Source: JBGCEZ01 sp045106735 (GTDB lineage Bacteria; Planctomycetota; Phycisphaerae; Phycisphaerales; SM1A02). Taken from it: 64,000 nt of DNA. The DNA is taken from the NCBI GenBank assembly GCA_045106735.1, contig JBGCEZ010000032.1:14203-78202 (forward strand), in the 5' to 3' direction. Positions 1-8,040 of this stretch are shown piece by piece (the stretch's first letter is position 1; each line of letters starts with the position of its first letter). Under the pieces are notes generated by a model. It had not been told where the DNA came from. It saw only the letters and a program-made list of their open reading frames with translations, and did not search any database. The position numbers and the translations under genes are program-made.

Positions 1-982
1 AATCACGTACGAACGGATCTGCGTGCCCCAGCCGCGATCGACCTTGCCGCCGGTCGCGTCGTCAAGTTCGGCCTGGCGGCGTTCTTCTTCGAGCAAGTCG
101 AGCTTGGCCTGCAGCACCTGCATCGCCTGCCGCTTGTTCTGCGGCTGGTCTCGGAAGGTCGATGCCACCACCATGATGCCCGTCGGCTTGTGCACGATGC
201 GCACGGCCGAGGCCACCTTGTTCACGTTCTGGCCGCCGGGGCCGCTGGAACGGGCGAACGTCATGATGTCGAGTTCGTTCTCGTCGATCGTGACGTCGGA
301 CTCTTCAAACTCGGGGATCACGTCGACGGTGGCGAACGACGTCTGCCGCTTGCCTTGACTGTTGAACGGGCTCACGCGGGCCAGGCGGTGCGTCCCGCGT
401 TCGCAGTTCATGTACCCAAAGGCGTAGGGGCCCTTGATGTGGTACGTGACTTCGCTCACGCCGACTTCGGTGCCGTGGCTCTTGGAGATCTCGTTGATCT
501 TGAAGCCCATCTTCTCCCAGTAGTAGAGGTACATGCGCTCAAGCATCGACGCCCAGTCGTCGGCTTCGGTCCCGCCGTCGCCGGATTGGATCGCGACGAA
601 GCAGTCACGGTGGTCGTGCTTGCCCGACAGCAGCGAGCGCAGTTCAACACGCTCCATCTTGGAGACGAGCGCGTGCAGGGAGCCGTCGACTTCTTCCAGG
701 AGTTCGGCGTCGCCGGCCTCGCGGGCCAGTTCGTATCCGACCTGCACGTCTTCAAACTCAGTCAGGACCGCCTCGAGACCTTCGGTCTGGGCTTTAGCCA
801 GCTTGAACTTGGCGATGGTCTTCTGGGCCGCCTCTTGGTCGCTCCAGAAGTCCGCATCGTTCATCTGTTGTTGCAGCGCTTCACGCTGCTCGACCTTGGT
901 GTCGTAGTCAAAGAGAGTCGCGGATCGTTACAATCCGCGCCTCGAGATCGTCGATCACCGGCTGGTGCGCGTCGTAGAACAT
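1..982 (-). CDS. prfB: Peptide chain release factor 2 (RF2), partial, with programmed +1 frameshift
   Basis: RF2 recognises UGA and UAA stop codons and triggers peptide release. The ATG at 982-980 opens a 24-codon zero frame ending CTT TGA C (913-907). Reading continues in the +1 frame as D-Y-D-T-K, which is the classic autoregulatory recoding site. Downstream are the SPF stop-codon recognition motif (in RVSPFNSQGKR) and the GGQ catalytic loop (SSGPGGQNVN) at about residues 249-251, the expected place for RF2. The C-terminus runs off the left edge. Low RF2 lets the ribosome stall at TGA and shift, so synthesis is self-controlled. The purine-rich internal Shine-Dalgarno element known from E. 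coli is not visible; a hairpin sits there instead. A simple ORF caller will miss or split this gene. Confidence 0.96.
907..913 (-). promoter_or_regulatory. prfB: prfB programmed +1 frameshift site (CTT TGA C)
   Basis: On the minus strand the zero frame reads CTT TGA, followed by C. Slippage of the peptidyl-tRNA-Leu from CUU to UUU bypasses the UGA and reads GAC. The slip codon, the stop and the 3' C are the same as in E. coli prfB. The frames on either side encode recognisable RF2 sequence only when joined here. Confidence 0.93.
919..939 (-). promoter_or_regulatory. Inverted repeat just upstream of the prfB slip site
   Basis: A perfect 7-bp inverted repeat (CGCGGAT/ATCCGCG, 7-nt loop) lies within the first codons of prfB. 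Its 3' arm ends 5 nt before the CTT slip codon in the mRNA, the position normally taken by the internal Shine-Dalgarno-like stimulator. The repeat is seen directly; a role in recoding is inference. Confidence 0.5.
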
Positions 983-1092
983 GGTGGACCTTGCAAGAAC
1001 GCCGTGGATGCGCGCCGGGGAATCCCGCCGCCGAGTCGATCAGTGTACCACCCGATCCCGTGATGGAAGCGGCATGGCCGGCCCCGCATTCG

Positions 1093-1180
1093 GCGGTTTC
1101 GGTGCGGTTCCGGCGTGGTTCTAGCGTGGCTCTGGCGTGGCTCTGGCGTGGCTCTGGCGTGGTTCTGGCGCGGTTTCGGT
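1093..1180. repeat. 11-bp tandem repeat, 8 degenerate units
   Basis: Eight consecutive 11-bp units, from gcggtttcggt and gcggttccggc through three identical gtggctctggc units, back to gcggtttcggt. The array fills part of the gap between the FMN reductase stop and the prfB start. 11 is not a multiple of 3 and no credible protein spans it. Confidence 0.9.
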
Positions 1181-1249
1181 GCCGATGCCCGGCGAATTCG
1201 ATGCGACCCAAAGGAACGAAGAGCGGAAGCCGTCGGACGCGTGGTCGCC

Positions 1250-1831
1250 TCAGCGATTGAGGGCCCGGCAAAGGCCGGCGACGTCCGTTCCGACCGAGCG
1301 GACCATCTTCTCGAGCCGTTCTTCGGCCAAGGCGTTGCGGGCTTCGTTGAGTTGTCCGTGGACCCCGCCGACGGCGGCCTGGTTCGGGTGCACGATGACC
1401 TTGATGCTCGAGAGGATCGCCCGCACGTGGGTCAGGCCACGAAGTCCACCGAGACCGCCGGGGCTCGCGGCGACCAGGCCGGCCACCTTGCCGTCAAAGC
1501 AGTCCAGCGGCGGCTGCCCTTCGGTCGGCCGGCTCACCCAGTCGATCGCGTTCTTGAGGGCGGGGCTGATCGACGAGTTGTATTCGGGGCAGCCAATGAG
1601 CAGGCCATGGTGGGCCCGGAACAGTTCGATCAGGCGCGCCGCGGCTTCCGGACGGCCGGACTCGGCTTCGATGTCCTCATTGAACAGGGGCAGATCGAAG
1701 TCCCGAAGCGAGATGAGCGTGACTTCGGCGCCGGCCGCGCGGGCGGCGTCGGCGGCGATGCCGACGACGGCTTGGTTGAACGAGGCTTGGCGAAGGCTGC
1801 CACTGAAGGCGAGGATTCGGGGCGTGCTCAT
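1250..1831 (-). CDS. NADPH-dependent FMN reductase family protein
   Basis: A 193-residue flavodoxin-fold oxidoreductase of the NAD(P)H-dependent FMN reductase/chromate reductase/azoreductase group. It starts with a beta strand and the FMN phosphate-binding loop GSLRQASFN (residues 11-19), has the family PEYN motif (82-85) followed by SISPALKNAIDW, and a glycine-rich SPGGLGGLRG loop. Length is normal for the family. It is probably cytosolic and soluble, reducing FMN, quinones or metal oxyanions with NADPH; the physiological substrate cannot be told. It lies between the S9 peptidase and prfB on the same strand, separated by a repeat-rich gap, so co-transcription with prfB is not obvious. Confidence 0.88.
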   Translation of the reverse strand: MSTPRILAFSGSLRQASFNQAVVGIAADAARAAGAEVTLISLRDFDLPLFNEDIEAESGRPEAAARLIELFRAHHGLLIGCPEYNSSISPALKNAIDWVSRPTEGQPPLDCFDGKVAGLVAASPGGLGGLRGLTHVRAILSSIKVIVHPNQAAVGGVHGQLNEARNALAEERLEKMVRSVGTDVAGLCRALNR

Positions 1832-1881
1832 GGGGGGCTCCGGGGAACAGGGTCAATGTTCGTCCGATGGTATCCGTCGCA

Positions 1882-4392
1882 TCAGGATGACGGCGAGTTC
1901 AGGACGTGGCGCCGAAGAAAGTCATCCATGCATTCGATCGACGTGACGAGCGACGACTGTCGTCGGAAGCCGTGCTGTTCGCCGGGGAAGAAGACGCTCT
2001 CGACGGGGACGCCGCGGGCCTCAAGGGCGGCGATGATGCGCCGCGACTGGGCCGGAGGCACCACGCGGTCTTCTTCGCCTTGGAGCACCAGCAATGGGGC
2101 GTTGATGTCGGCCGCCCGGTGGATCGGCGAACGGGCCCGGTACGTGTCGGCCGCTTCCGGCCACGGCCCGATCAAGCCGTCCATGTACATGGCCTCGAAG
2201 TCGTGGGTTTCGCCGACAAAGGACTCGAGATCGGCCACGCCGAAGCGGTTGATGCCCGCGCGAAAAAGATCGGTCTGGGCCAATGCGTGCAGCACGGTGA
2301 AGCCGCCGGCCGACCCGCCGGCGATGGCCATGCGGTGGCCGTCGACCCGTCCGGTCGCCGCCAGGTGGTGGGCGGCGGCGGCGCAGTCGGCGACATCGAC
2401 CTCTCCCCAGCGGTGGCGCAGCCGTTCGCGGTACGCCCGACCGTAGCCGGCACTGCCGCCATAGTCGACGTCGCAGAACGCCCAGCCGCGGCTCGTCCAA
2501 TAGCGAATCTCCAGGTCGTACTCGAGGCGGGCGGCGCCGGTTGGTCCGCCGTGCGCCCGGAGCAACAGTGGCGGGGGCGGATCGTCCGGGCCGATGGTGT
2601 GGTCGGGATGGGCGGGGGGGTAGAACCAGGCGTGGGCGTGGTCGCCCGCGTGCGCCGCGCCGTCAACCGGGAAGGAGATGGCTTCCGGGGCGGGCAGGTA
2701 CGCCGGGTCCACGCGGGCTCCCGGCATCTCGCGAACCACGCGGACCGAGCCCGGGGCGACGGGATCGATGCGCAGCACCGCCGTCGGGCGGCGGGGGTCG
2801 GTGGCCAGGGCGCCGGTGACCGGCGCCGGCGGCGCCTCGCCGTGGGCCTCGATCATCGCGTCGATGTCGACGGGCGGGAGGTGGCGGGGTGTCGCCGGTG
2901 TGGCCGGAGCGGGCGGAGCGGTGGGAGTGTACGGCACGGTCGGCGCGGCCAGCGCGGTCGGAGTGTACGGCGCGGTCGGCACGGCCAGCGCATCCGGCGG
3001 ACCTGCCGCATTCGGGTCCGCTTCATCGCGATCCGGCCGAGCTTCCACGCCGAAGCCGGGCAAGTGGCGGTCATAGCGAGCGGCGGCGAGCGTTGTGACG
3101 CGCGCCCACGTCGCATCGATGACCGCCGGGCGGCCGAGCCGGCCCTGGCGACCGGGCATGACCACCAGCCGGGTGGGCGGGCGACCGGCGGATCCGCGCA
3201 CGCCCGCGAGCAGGCCAGCCGGCGGCGCGATCGCGTAGTGGCCGATGCCAAACTTCCACGGCAACCAACCGGGATCGGTCCCTGGCCGAAGGATGACCTC
3301 AACCCCGCCGGGTGCATGCGGCGCGTCTCGGTACACCCCCCATTGCCCGTCGCGGTCGCTGACGAACAGCAGGTCGCCGCCGGGCGTCCACTGTGGATCG
3401 GTGACCATTTCGCGCGAGTCCGGCCCGCCGGCGACAATTCGCTGCGGCCCTTCCGCCGTGAGGTCGCCCGATCCCGTGAGTTCCGCTCGGTGCAGCGTCG
3501 AGGCATCCCAGGGCATGTCAGGATGATTCCAACTCGTCCAGGCAAGCTCGCGGCCGTGGGCGGCGATGCGCGGAGCGGCCAGAAAATCCGGGCCGACGAT
3601 CAGGTCGCGCACGGCGGATGACGGGCGTTGGTGCACGGCGTTGGCGTCGACTTCAGCGTCAGCCTCGGCCTCGGCCGCGCCACCGGCGACGGCTGCATCG
3701 CCGCGGCCGAAACGAATCTCCGCGATGGAGCGGATCATCTGGCGTCCGCGGGAAGGCGGCCCATCGCCAGCGGTCCGCGGTCGTTCGCGGACGGCCAGGA
3801 GCCGTGAGCGCACCGGGTCGAAGGACGGATCGGCGAATCGGCCGTCGGCCGGACCGGTCAGGGGAATCGGCGTCGTCCCGTCTTCGTCGGTCAGCCAGAC
3901 CGTGCCGTCCGGATCCCGCACAAAGGCCACCCGGCCATCGTCGACGGCCAACGCGCCGCCGCCGTACTCGTGGACGCGGCTGCGAACATTGCACGTTGGC
4001 GGCGTCAGATCCGCCGGCGGATCATCGCCCCGTTGCTGAACCACCACGCCGCTGCCGCCGCTCTCGGGGCGCATCTCCACCCAATAGAGGCTGTCGCGGT
4101 CCGCCCGAAGATCGCCGGCGATGACCGCTCCGGCCGCCGCCAGCTCGGGCGAGATGGGGCTCGGCCATGTGCCAGCGACTGTGCCAGCGACCGGGCCAGT
4201 GACCGGGCCGGCGACCGTGCCGGCGGCCGGGCTGGCGGCCGGGCTGGCCACCGTGCCGTGGCCAGCGTCGGCCACATTCGCCGTGCTTCCCGCGGCCCCA
4301 TCCGCCGCGGGCTCGGGCGGGGCGGGCGATGGCTCGGGTGACCGTTCTGGCGACGACGAGCGCGGTGAATCTGGCGGGGGGGGGGTCGACAT
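1882..4392 (-). CDS. S9 family (prolyl oligopeptidase-like) peptidase
   Basis: An 836-residue serine peptidase of the prolyl oligopeptidase/acylaminoacyl-peptidase clan. The N-terminal two thirds resemble a TolB-like beta-propeller. The C-terminal alpha/beta-hydrolase domain carries the nucleophile elbow GGSAGG (Ser about 694), the acid in QGEEDRV (Asp about 775) and the His of GEQHGF (about 807). No signal peptide is evident. The first 80 residues are low complexity: a proline run encoded by ten consecutive C directly after the start codon, then a (GTVAGPV)-type repeat from a 12-bp DNA repeat. A 36-bp duplication near the middle encodes two PYTPT-containing 12-residue units. It probably cleaves short peptides. 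The exact start is uncertain because the conserved part begins near residue 75. Confidence 0.88.
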   Translation of the reverse strand: MSTPPPPDSPRSSSPERSPEPSPAPPEPAADGAAGSTANVADAGHGTVASPAASPAAGTVAGPVTGPVAGTVAGTWPSPISPELAAAGAVIAGDLRADRDSLYWVEMRPESGGSGVVVQQRGDDPPADLTPPTCNVRSRVHEYGGGALAVDDGRVAFVRDPDGTVWLTDEDGTTPIPLTGPADGRFADPSFDPVRSRLLAVRERPRTAGDGPPSRGRQMIRSIAEIRFGRGDAAVAGGAAEAEADAEVDANAVHQRPSSAVRDLIVGPDFLAAPRIAAHGRELAWTSWNHPDMPWDASTLHRAELTGSGDLTAEGPQRIVAGGPDSREMVTDPQWTPGGDLLFVSDRDGQWGVYRDAPHAPGGVEVILRPGTDPGWLPWKFGIGHYAIAPPAGLLAGVRGSAGRPPTRLVVMPGRQGRLGRPAVIDATWARVTTLAAARYDRHLPGFGVEARPDRDEADPNAAGPPDALAVPTAPYTPTALAAPTVPYTPTAPPAPATPATPRHLPPVDIDAMIEAHGEAPPAPVTGALATDPRRPTAVLRIDPVAPGSVRVVREMPGARVDPAYLPAPEAISFPVDGAAHAGDHAHAWFYPPAHPDHTIGPDDPPPPLLLRAHGGPTGAARLEYDLEIRYWTSRGWAFCDVDYGGSAGYGRAYRERLRHRWGEVDVADCAAAAHHLAATGRVDGHRMAIAGGSAGGFTVLHALAQTDLFRAGINRFGVADLESFVGETHDFEAMYMDGLIGPWPEAADTYRARSPIHRAADINAPLLVLQGEEDRVVPPAQSRRIIAALEARGVPVESVFFPGEQHGFRRQSSLVTSIECMDDFLRRHVLNSPSS
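2920..2991 (-). repeat. 36-bp in-frame tandem duplication in the S9 peptidase gene
   Basis: Two adjacent 36-bp units with few differences, each holding gagtgtacggc on the plus strand. They encode two copies of a 12-residue Pro/Thr/Ala segment with the core PYTPT, in a linker of the propeller region. The period is a multiple of 3, so the frame is kept. Confidence 0.85.
4169..4264 (-). repeat. 12-bp in-frame tandem repeat, about 8 units
   Basis: Eight 12-bp units of the gtgccagcgacc/gggctggcggcc type lie inside the 5' part of the S9 peptidase gene and encode a V/A/G/T-P low-complexity stretch. Together with the poly-C tract they make the N-terminal region prone to length change. Confidence 0.88.
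4376..4385 (-). repeat. Homopolymeric C(10) tract right after the peptidase start codon
   Basis: Ten C in a row on the coding (minus) strand cover codons 3-6 of the S9 peptidase (M-S-T-P-P-P). A slip of one base would shift the frame immediately after initiation, as in phase-variable contingency genes. Only the tract is seen; switching is inference. Confidence 0.9.
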
Positions 4393-4551
4393 GGCTGCAC
4401 CCTACTCCCGCGGAGCCGCGGTCGGGGGAGCGCTTCGGGCCGCACCGCGGTGGCCCCAGGGCCTGGGATTCCCGGTGATTCCCGGCGATTCCCCCTCGTT
4501 TGGCCGCGAATTCTTGCGGCCTTGGGGGGCCTCGGGCAGTATCCTCCGCGC

Positions 4552-5829
4552 ATGACCCATTCCGCCGCCACCGCATCTTCTGCCCCGGCCGCTGGCGATG
4601 CCGCGGCGATCCGGATTGCCCCGCGCATCCAGTCGATGAAGCCGTCGAGCACGCTCGCGATCAGCGCCCGTGTGGCGGCGATGAAAGCTGGCGGTCGCAA
4701 CGTCATTGGATTCGGCACCGGCGAGCCGGATTTCAACACGCCTGAGGTCTTGTCCGATGCGGCGGTCAGCGCCCTGCGCGATGGACACACGCACTACGTC
4801 GCGGTTCCCGGCCCGGCGCCCGCCCGGGCGGCGATCGCCGCGGCCATGCAGCGCCGGTTGAATCTTGCGTGCGGCGTCGACGACATCGTCATCACCGTCG
4901 GCGGCAAGAGCGCGATCTACTTCACCATGCTCGCCCTGATCGAACCGGGCCGCGGGGACGAAGTCATCGTGCCGACGCCGGCGTGGGTGAGCTATCGCCC
5001 GATGATCGAGCTCGCTGGCGGACGCGTGGTTGAAGTTGCCGGGTCGATGGACCGAGAGTTCCGCGTCACGCCGGAAGACCTGGAAGCGGCGATCACCGAT
5101 CGCACGGTGGCCGTGTGTCTGAACAGTCCGTCCAACCCGTGCGGCACCATGTACGGCCCCGAAGAACTCGAGGCCATCGCCGCGGTGCTGCGCCGCCACC
5201 CGCACGTGTCGGTGGTGAGCGATGAGCTGTACGAACAACTCGTCTACGGCGATGTTCCGCACGTTGCATTCGCCACCCTGCCCGGAATGGCCGACCGAAC
5301 CGTCACCATCAACGGGCTCAGCAAGGCGTACGCCATGACCGGTTGGCGGCTGGGATTCATCGTCGCCACCGCCCCGGGCGTGGCCAAGGCGATCGCCAAA
5401 GTGCAGGGCCAGGTGACGAGCCACGCCGCCAGTTTCACGTACGCCGCCGTCGAAGCGGCGATGAACGGGGCGGCCGACGAAGACCTGGCCGCGATGCGGG
5501 ACGTGTTCATTCGGCGCGGAGCCATGATGCACGAACGACTGGTCGCGATCGATGGCGTCCGGTGCCCGCGGCCGACGGGGGCGTTCTACTGCTTCCCGGA
5601 CATCCGCGCGTTCTTTGGGGCGACCACACCGGCCGGCCGGGCGATTGACTCGTCGCTGTCGTTCGCCGAAGCACTGCTCGAAGAAGCAGAAGTCGCGGTG
5701 GTTCCGGGCGACGCCTTTGGCGCGGCCGGCGAGGGGCATGTGCGACTGAGTTTCGCGTGTGCCGACGAATTGATCGCCGAAGGCCTCGACCGCATCGCCC
5801 GCTGGGCGGGAACGCTCGTTCGCGGATGA
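4552..5829 (+). CDS. Pyridoxal-phosphate aspartate/aromatic aminotransferase family (class I/II)
   Basis: A 425-residue cytosolic aminotransferase. The substrate-binding segment (GFGTGEPDFNTP), the SPSNPCGTMY loop and the PLP lysine in NGLSKAYAMTGWR (Lys about 258) place it in subgroup Ib aspartate aminotransferases (AspB/AspC-like). It should transfer an amino group between aspartate or a related amino acid and 2-oxoglutarate; fine specificity cannot be read. ATG 4552 is chosen because family homology begins near its residue 20; an in-frame upstream start at 4450 would add unconserved sequence. It diverges from the S9 peptidase (160 bp between starts) and converges with the HtrA gene, with a bidirectional terminator between. 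Confidence 0.93.
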   Translation: MTHSAATASSAPAAGDAAAIRIAPRIQSMKPSSTLAISARVAAMKAGGRNVIGFGTGEPDFNTPEVLSDAAVSALRDGHTHYVAVPGPAPARAAIAAAMQRRLNLACGVDDIVITVGGKSAIYFTMLALIEPGRGDEVIVPTPAWVSYRPMIELAGGRVVEVAGSMDREFRVTPEDLEAAITDRTVAVCLNSPSNPCGTMYGPEELEAIAAVLRRHPHVSVVSDELYEQLVYGDVPHVAFATLPGMADRTVTINGLSKAYAMTGWRLGFIVATAPGVAKAIAKVQGQVTSHAASFTYAAVEAAMNGAADEDLAAMRDVFIRRGAMMHERLVAIDGVRCPRPTGAFYCFPDIRAFFGATTPAGRAIDSSLSFAEALLEEAEVAVVPGDAFGAAGEGHVRLSFACADELIAEGLDRIARWAGTLVRG

Positions 5830-5922
5830 CCCGCAACTGAGCCGCGGGTTGGGGGGGATGCCGACCTGGTGCGGACCGTTCGGGCTCACATCCGCGTCCA
5901 TATCCATTCCGGTCAATGAAAA

Positions 5923-5955
5923 ACCGCGGCCGAACCCCAGTGGTTCCGCCGCGGT
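5923..5955. terminator. Bidirectional intrinsic terminator between convergent genes
   Basis: Two 14-nt arms (5923-5936 and 5942-5955) pair with one mismatch around a 5-nt loop. The stem is flanked by an A run on the left and a pyrimidine/T-rich CTTCTTC on the right, so it can serve both the aminotransferase and the opposing protease gene. Confidence 0.75.
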
Positions 5956-6018
5956 CTTCTTCTGCATCGTCAACGCCAGAAGCCGCCGGCGTGTGCGGCG
6001 ACCTCCAGGCCTCGGGCG

Positions 6019-7545
6019 TCAATCCTCCCAGATGTCCATGAAACGCTTCGAGCCCTGCCGGCGGATCGAGTTGTCTTCGAGGATCTCCTCGGTCGCTTCG
6101 AGCAGCTCCTCCCGATCGAATACCAGCGTCTCCTGAGCGGTGTCGTGGAAGCTGAAGACGATGAAGTCGTCGTCCAGATCTCGAATCACCGAGAGCATGT
6201 GCTCGAGGCTGCGGATCGGCGTGTCATTGATCGCCTTGACGGTGGGGCGATACGCGATCTCGTATCCCTTGGCGATCGGGTGCGGCAAGAAGGGGCTCGC
6301 GACCACCACGAGTTCTTCACCCTCGAACTTGGGAGAGTCGTCGATGCGGGAAATGAGCGGCGACTTCGTGATCGTGAGGTACGGAGGGTAGTACTCCTCC
6401 AGGTGGTCAAGGCTGATCGGCGAGAACACCAGCGGGCCGAGCACGAAGTACTCGGGATAGTCGTTGCCGAGGTACGAGATCAGGCGGTTGCGATTGTTGG
6501 TGACCGGAAGCTTGAGGTCCATGCGCTCGCCCTTGCGAACGACCGTCACGTCAATGGTTCCGTCCGTGATCGAGCGGGGAATCAGGTACGCCCAGCTCAC
6601 GCGCACGCCGTCTTCGATCGTGACCAGTCCATCGTTGTCGATGTCCGTCCCGGCGATCGAGTCCACGAGGTCCCAGAGCTCCAGCGGCAGATCTTCCTTG
6701 TCGTCGACGTAGATGGGGCCGGTGTGCTCGGGCTTCAGGCCCAGCCAGTCGCGGAGCGCTTCATTCTCGGCGGTTTGCCAGCGCTCGGCCATGAGCGTGG
6801 GGTGACCGTCGTACTCGCCGTCCTCCACGTCGTCGAGAAACGCTCGGACTTCCTCGGCCGGAATCAGGTAGCCGATGTTCTCGGCCTGGTCCATGCCAGA
6901 GAACGTGACGCCGATGACCTGGTCGCCCATGAGCACCGGGCCGCCCGAGTTTCCGGGATTGAGCGCGGCATCGACCTGCACCCGCAGGCCGTAGACCTGC
7001 TGGTAGTAGTCGGCGTACTCGATGCGGCTCACGACGCCTTCGGTGATCGAGATCTGCTCTCCGCCGAGGGGGTAACCGAACGCCTGCACCGTTCCGCCGA
7101 TCTTGGGGAGTTCGGGCTTCAGTTCGAGCGGCGGATGGGAGGCGTGAAACGCAACGCGTTCGGATTCGCGGCGCAGTTCCAGCACGGCCAAGTCGATGCC
7201 GCGCGAAATGGCCACGAGGTTGGCCCGGAGTCGATCGGCACTGCCCGGCGGCTGGATGAAGATCTGGCTCGACTGCTCCACCACGTGGGCGTTGGTGAGG
7301 ATTCGGTTGCCCTCGATCACGAAGCCGGTCCCGGTGTACTCGTCGGGGGCCGACTTGGACCATGGAGACTGGAACTGCGGCCCCCGGTACGTGGCGAAAA
7401 TCTTGACCACCGACTCGCGGGCGTCGGCCCGAATCGATTCCCCGGCTTCGATTCCCTCGGCGGTGCCCGTGGCGGGCAAACCGGGCGAGGCGATTGCCGA
7501 CGTTGCGGTCAGCAATCCAAGGACACACGTCGCGATCCGATGCAT
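6019..7545 (-). CDS. Secreted trypsin-like serine protease (HtrA/DegP family)
   Basis: A 508-residue exported protease. An N-terminal signal peptide (hydrophobic residues 5-19, cleavage near SAIAS-PG) precedes a trypsin-fold domain with the triad His87 (NAHVV), Asp118 (GIDLAVL) and Ser200 (NPGNSGGPV). The C-terminal 270 residues are expected to contain one or two PDZ-like modules, consistent with the segment IAYRPTVKAINDTPIRSLEH near residue 430. A short DIDNDGLVTIEDG stretch resembles a dockerin/EF-hand calcium loop. The role is likely periplasmic quality control. ATG 7545 is preferred because it gives a clean signal peptide and has GTGGAG about 8 nt upstream; the frame is open far upstream without conserved sequence. 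Confidence 0.9.
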   Translation of the reverse strand: MHRIATCVLGLLTATSAIASPGLPATGTAEGIEAGESIRADARESVVKIFATYRGPQFQSPWSKSAPDEYTGTGFVIEGNRILTNAHVVEQSSQIFIQPPGSADRLRANLVAISRGIDLAVLELRRESERVAFHASHPPLELKPELPKIGGTVQAFGYPLGGEQISITEGVVSRIEYADYYQQVYGLRVQVDAALNPGNSGGPVLMGDQVIGVTFSGMDQAENIGYLIPAEEVRAFLDDVEDGEYDGHPTLMAERWQTAENEALRDWLGLKPEHTGPIYVDDKEDLPLELWDLVDSIAGTDIDNDGLVTIEDGVRVSWAYLIPRSITDGTIDVTVVRKGERMDLKLPVTNNRNRLISYLGNDYPEYFVLGPLVFSPISLDHLEEYYPPYLTITKSPLISRIDDSPKFEGEELVVVASPFLPHPIAKGYEIAYRPTVKAINDTPIRSLEHMLSVIRDLDDDFIVFSFHDTAQETLVFDREELLEATEEILEDNSIRRQGSKRFMDIWED

Positions 7546-7721
7546 CGAAAACTCCACTTGGCTTGAGGACCGCGGGCTCCCCGAAAGAGCGGGCCGCCCG
7601 CGTGAAAACGCTAACGGTATGTTCGAATGCGATGCATTTGGTATGCAGAAAATGAATGGACTGCCATTTTCGGACGATGGTTTCGGGGTGGCGGCGGGCA
7701 CGCGTTCAATGGAAGGGATGT

Positions 7722-7765
7722 GTCCGGGAGCCGTCCGGGAGCCGTCCGGGAGTCGTCCGGGAGTC
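7722..7765. repeat. 11-bp tandem repeat, 4 units plus a partial fifth
   Basis: gtccgggagcc twice, then gtccgggagtc twice, then a decayed fifth copy. The unit is unrelated in sequence to the other 11-bp arrays of the window. Confidence 0.9.
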
Positions 7766-7819
7766 GTCAGGGTCGTGTGGGGCCGGGCGTTCCGGATGAG
7801 GCTCGGGCGCGGCATGTGT

Positions 7820-7891
7820 GGAGGCACCTTTCGAGGCATCTCTCGAGGCTTCTGCCGAGGCATCTCTCGAGGCATCTGCCGAGGCACGCGG
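7820..7891. repeat. 12-bp tandem repeat, 6 units
   Basis: Six units built on cgaggcatctct/cgaggcatctgc (first and last degenerate), directly downstream of the 11-bp array in the same intergenic gap. Confidence 0.88.
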
Positions 7892-8040
7892 GGGGCCTTC
7901 AGGCCGGCATCCGCGTGGGCGAACGCGAACGCGGGCCTGGACCGCTGGGGGAGGCCAATCTCGGGCGCGCGATGACCAACGCATGACCGCGCCACGCCCG
8001 TCCCAATCCCGTGGCGATACCGTGGGGGCCGGAGGCGTGC

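Larger units (their letters stand above)
7546..8040. other. 495-bp gene-free gap with two minisatellites
   Basis: This lies between the divergent HtrA and zinc-ribbon genes. About 7600-7680 is relatively AT-rich and is the likely promoter area for the protease; no convincing -35/-10 pair could be fixed. 7722-7891 is mostly tandem repeats. ORFs crossing it are Arg/His-rich products of the repeats and are not credible. Confidence 0.7.

Noticed and set aside
7722..7891. Possible CRISPR array in the repeat-rich gap
   Set aside because: The 11-12-bp units are contiguous, with no 25-50-nt spacers, and no cas gene is in the window.
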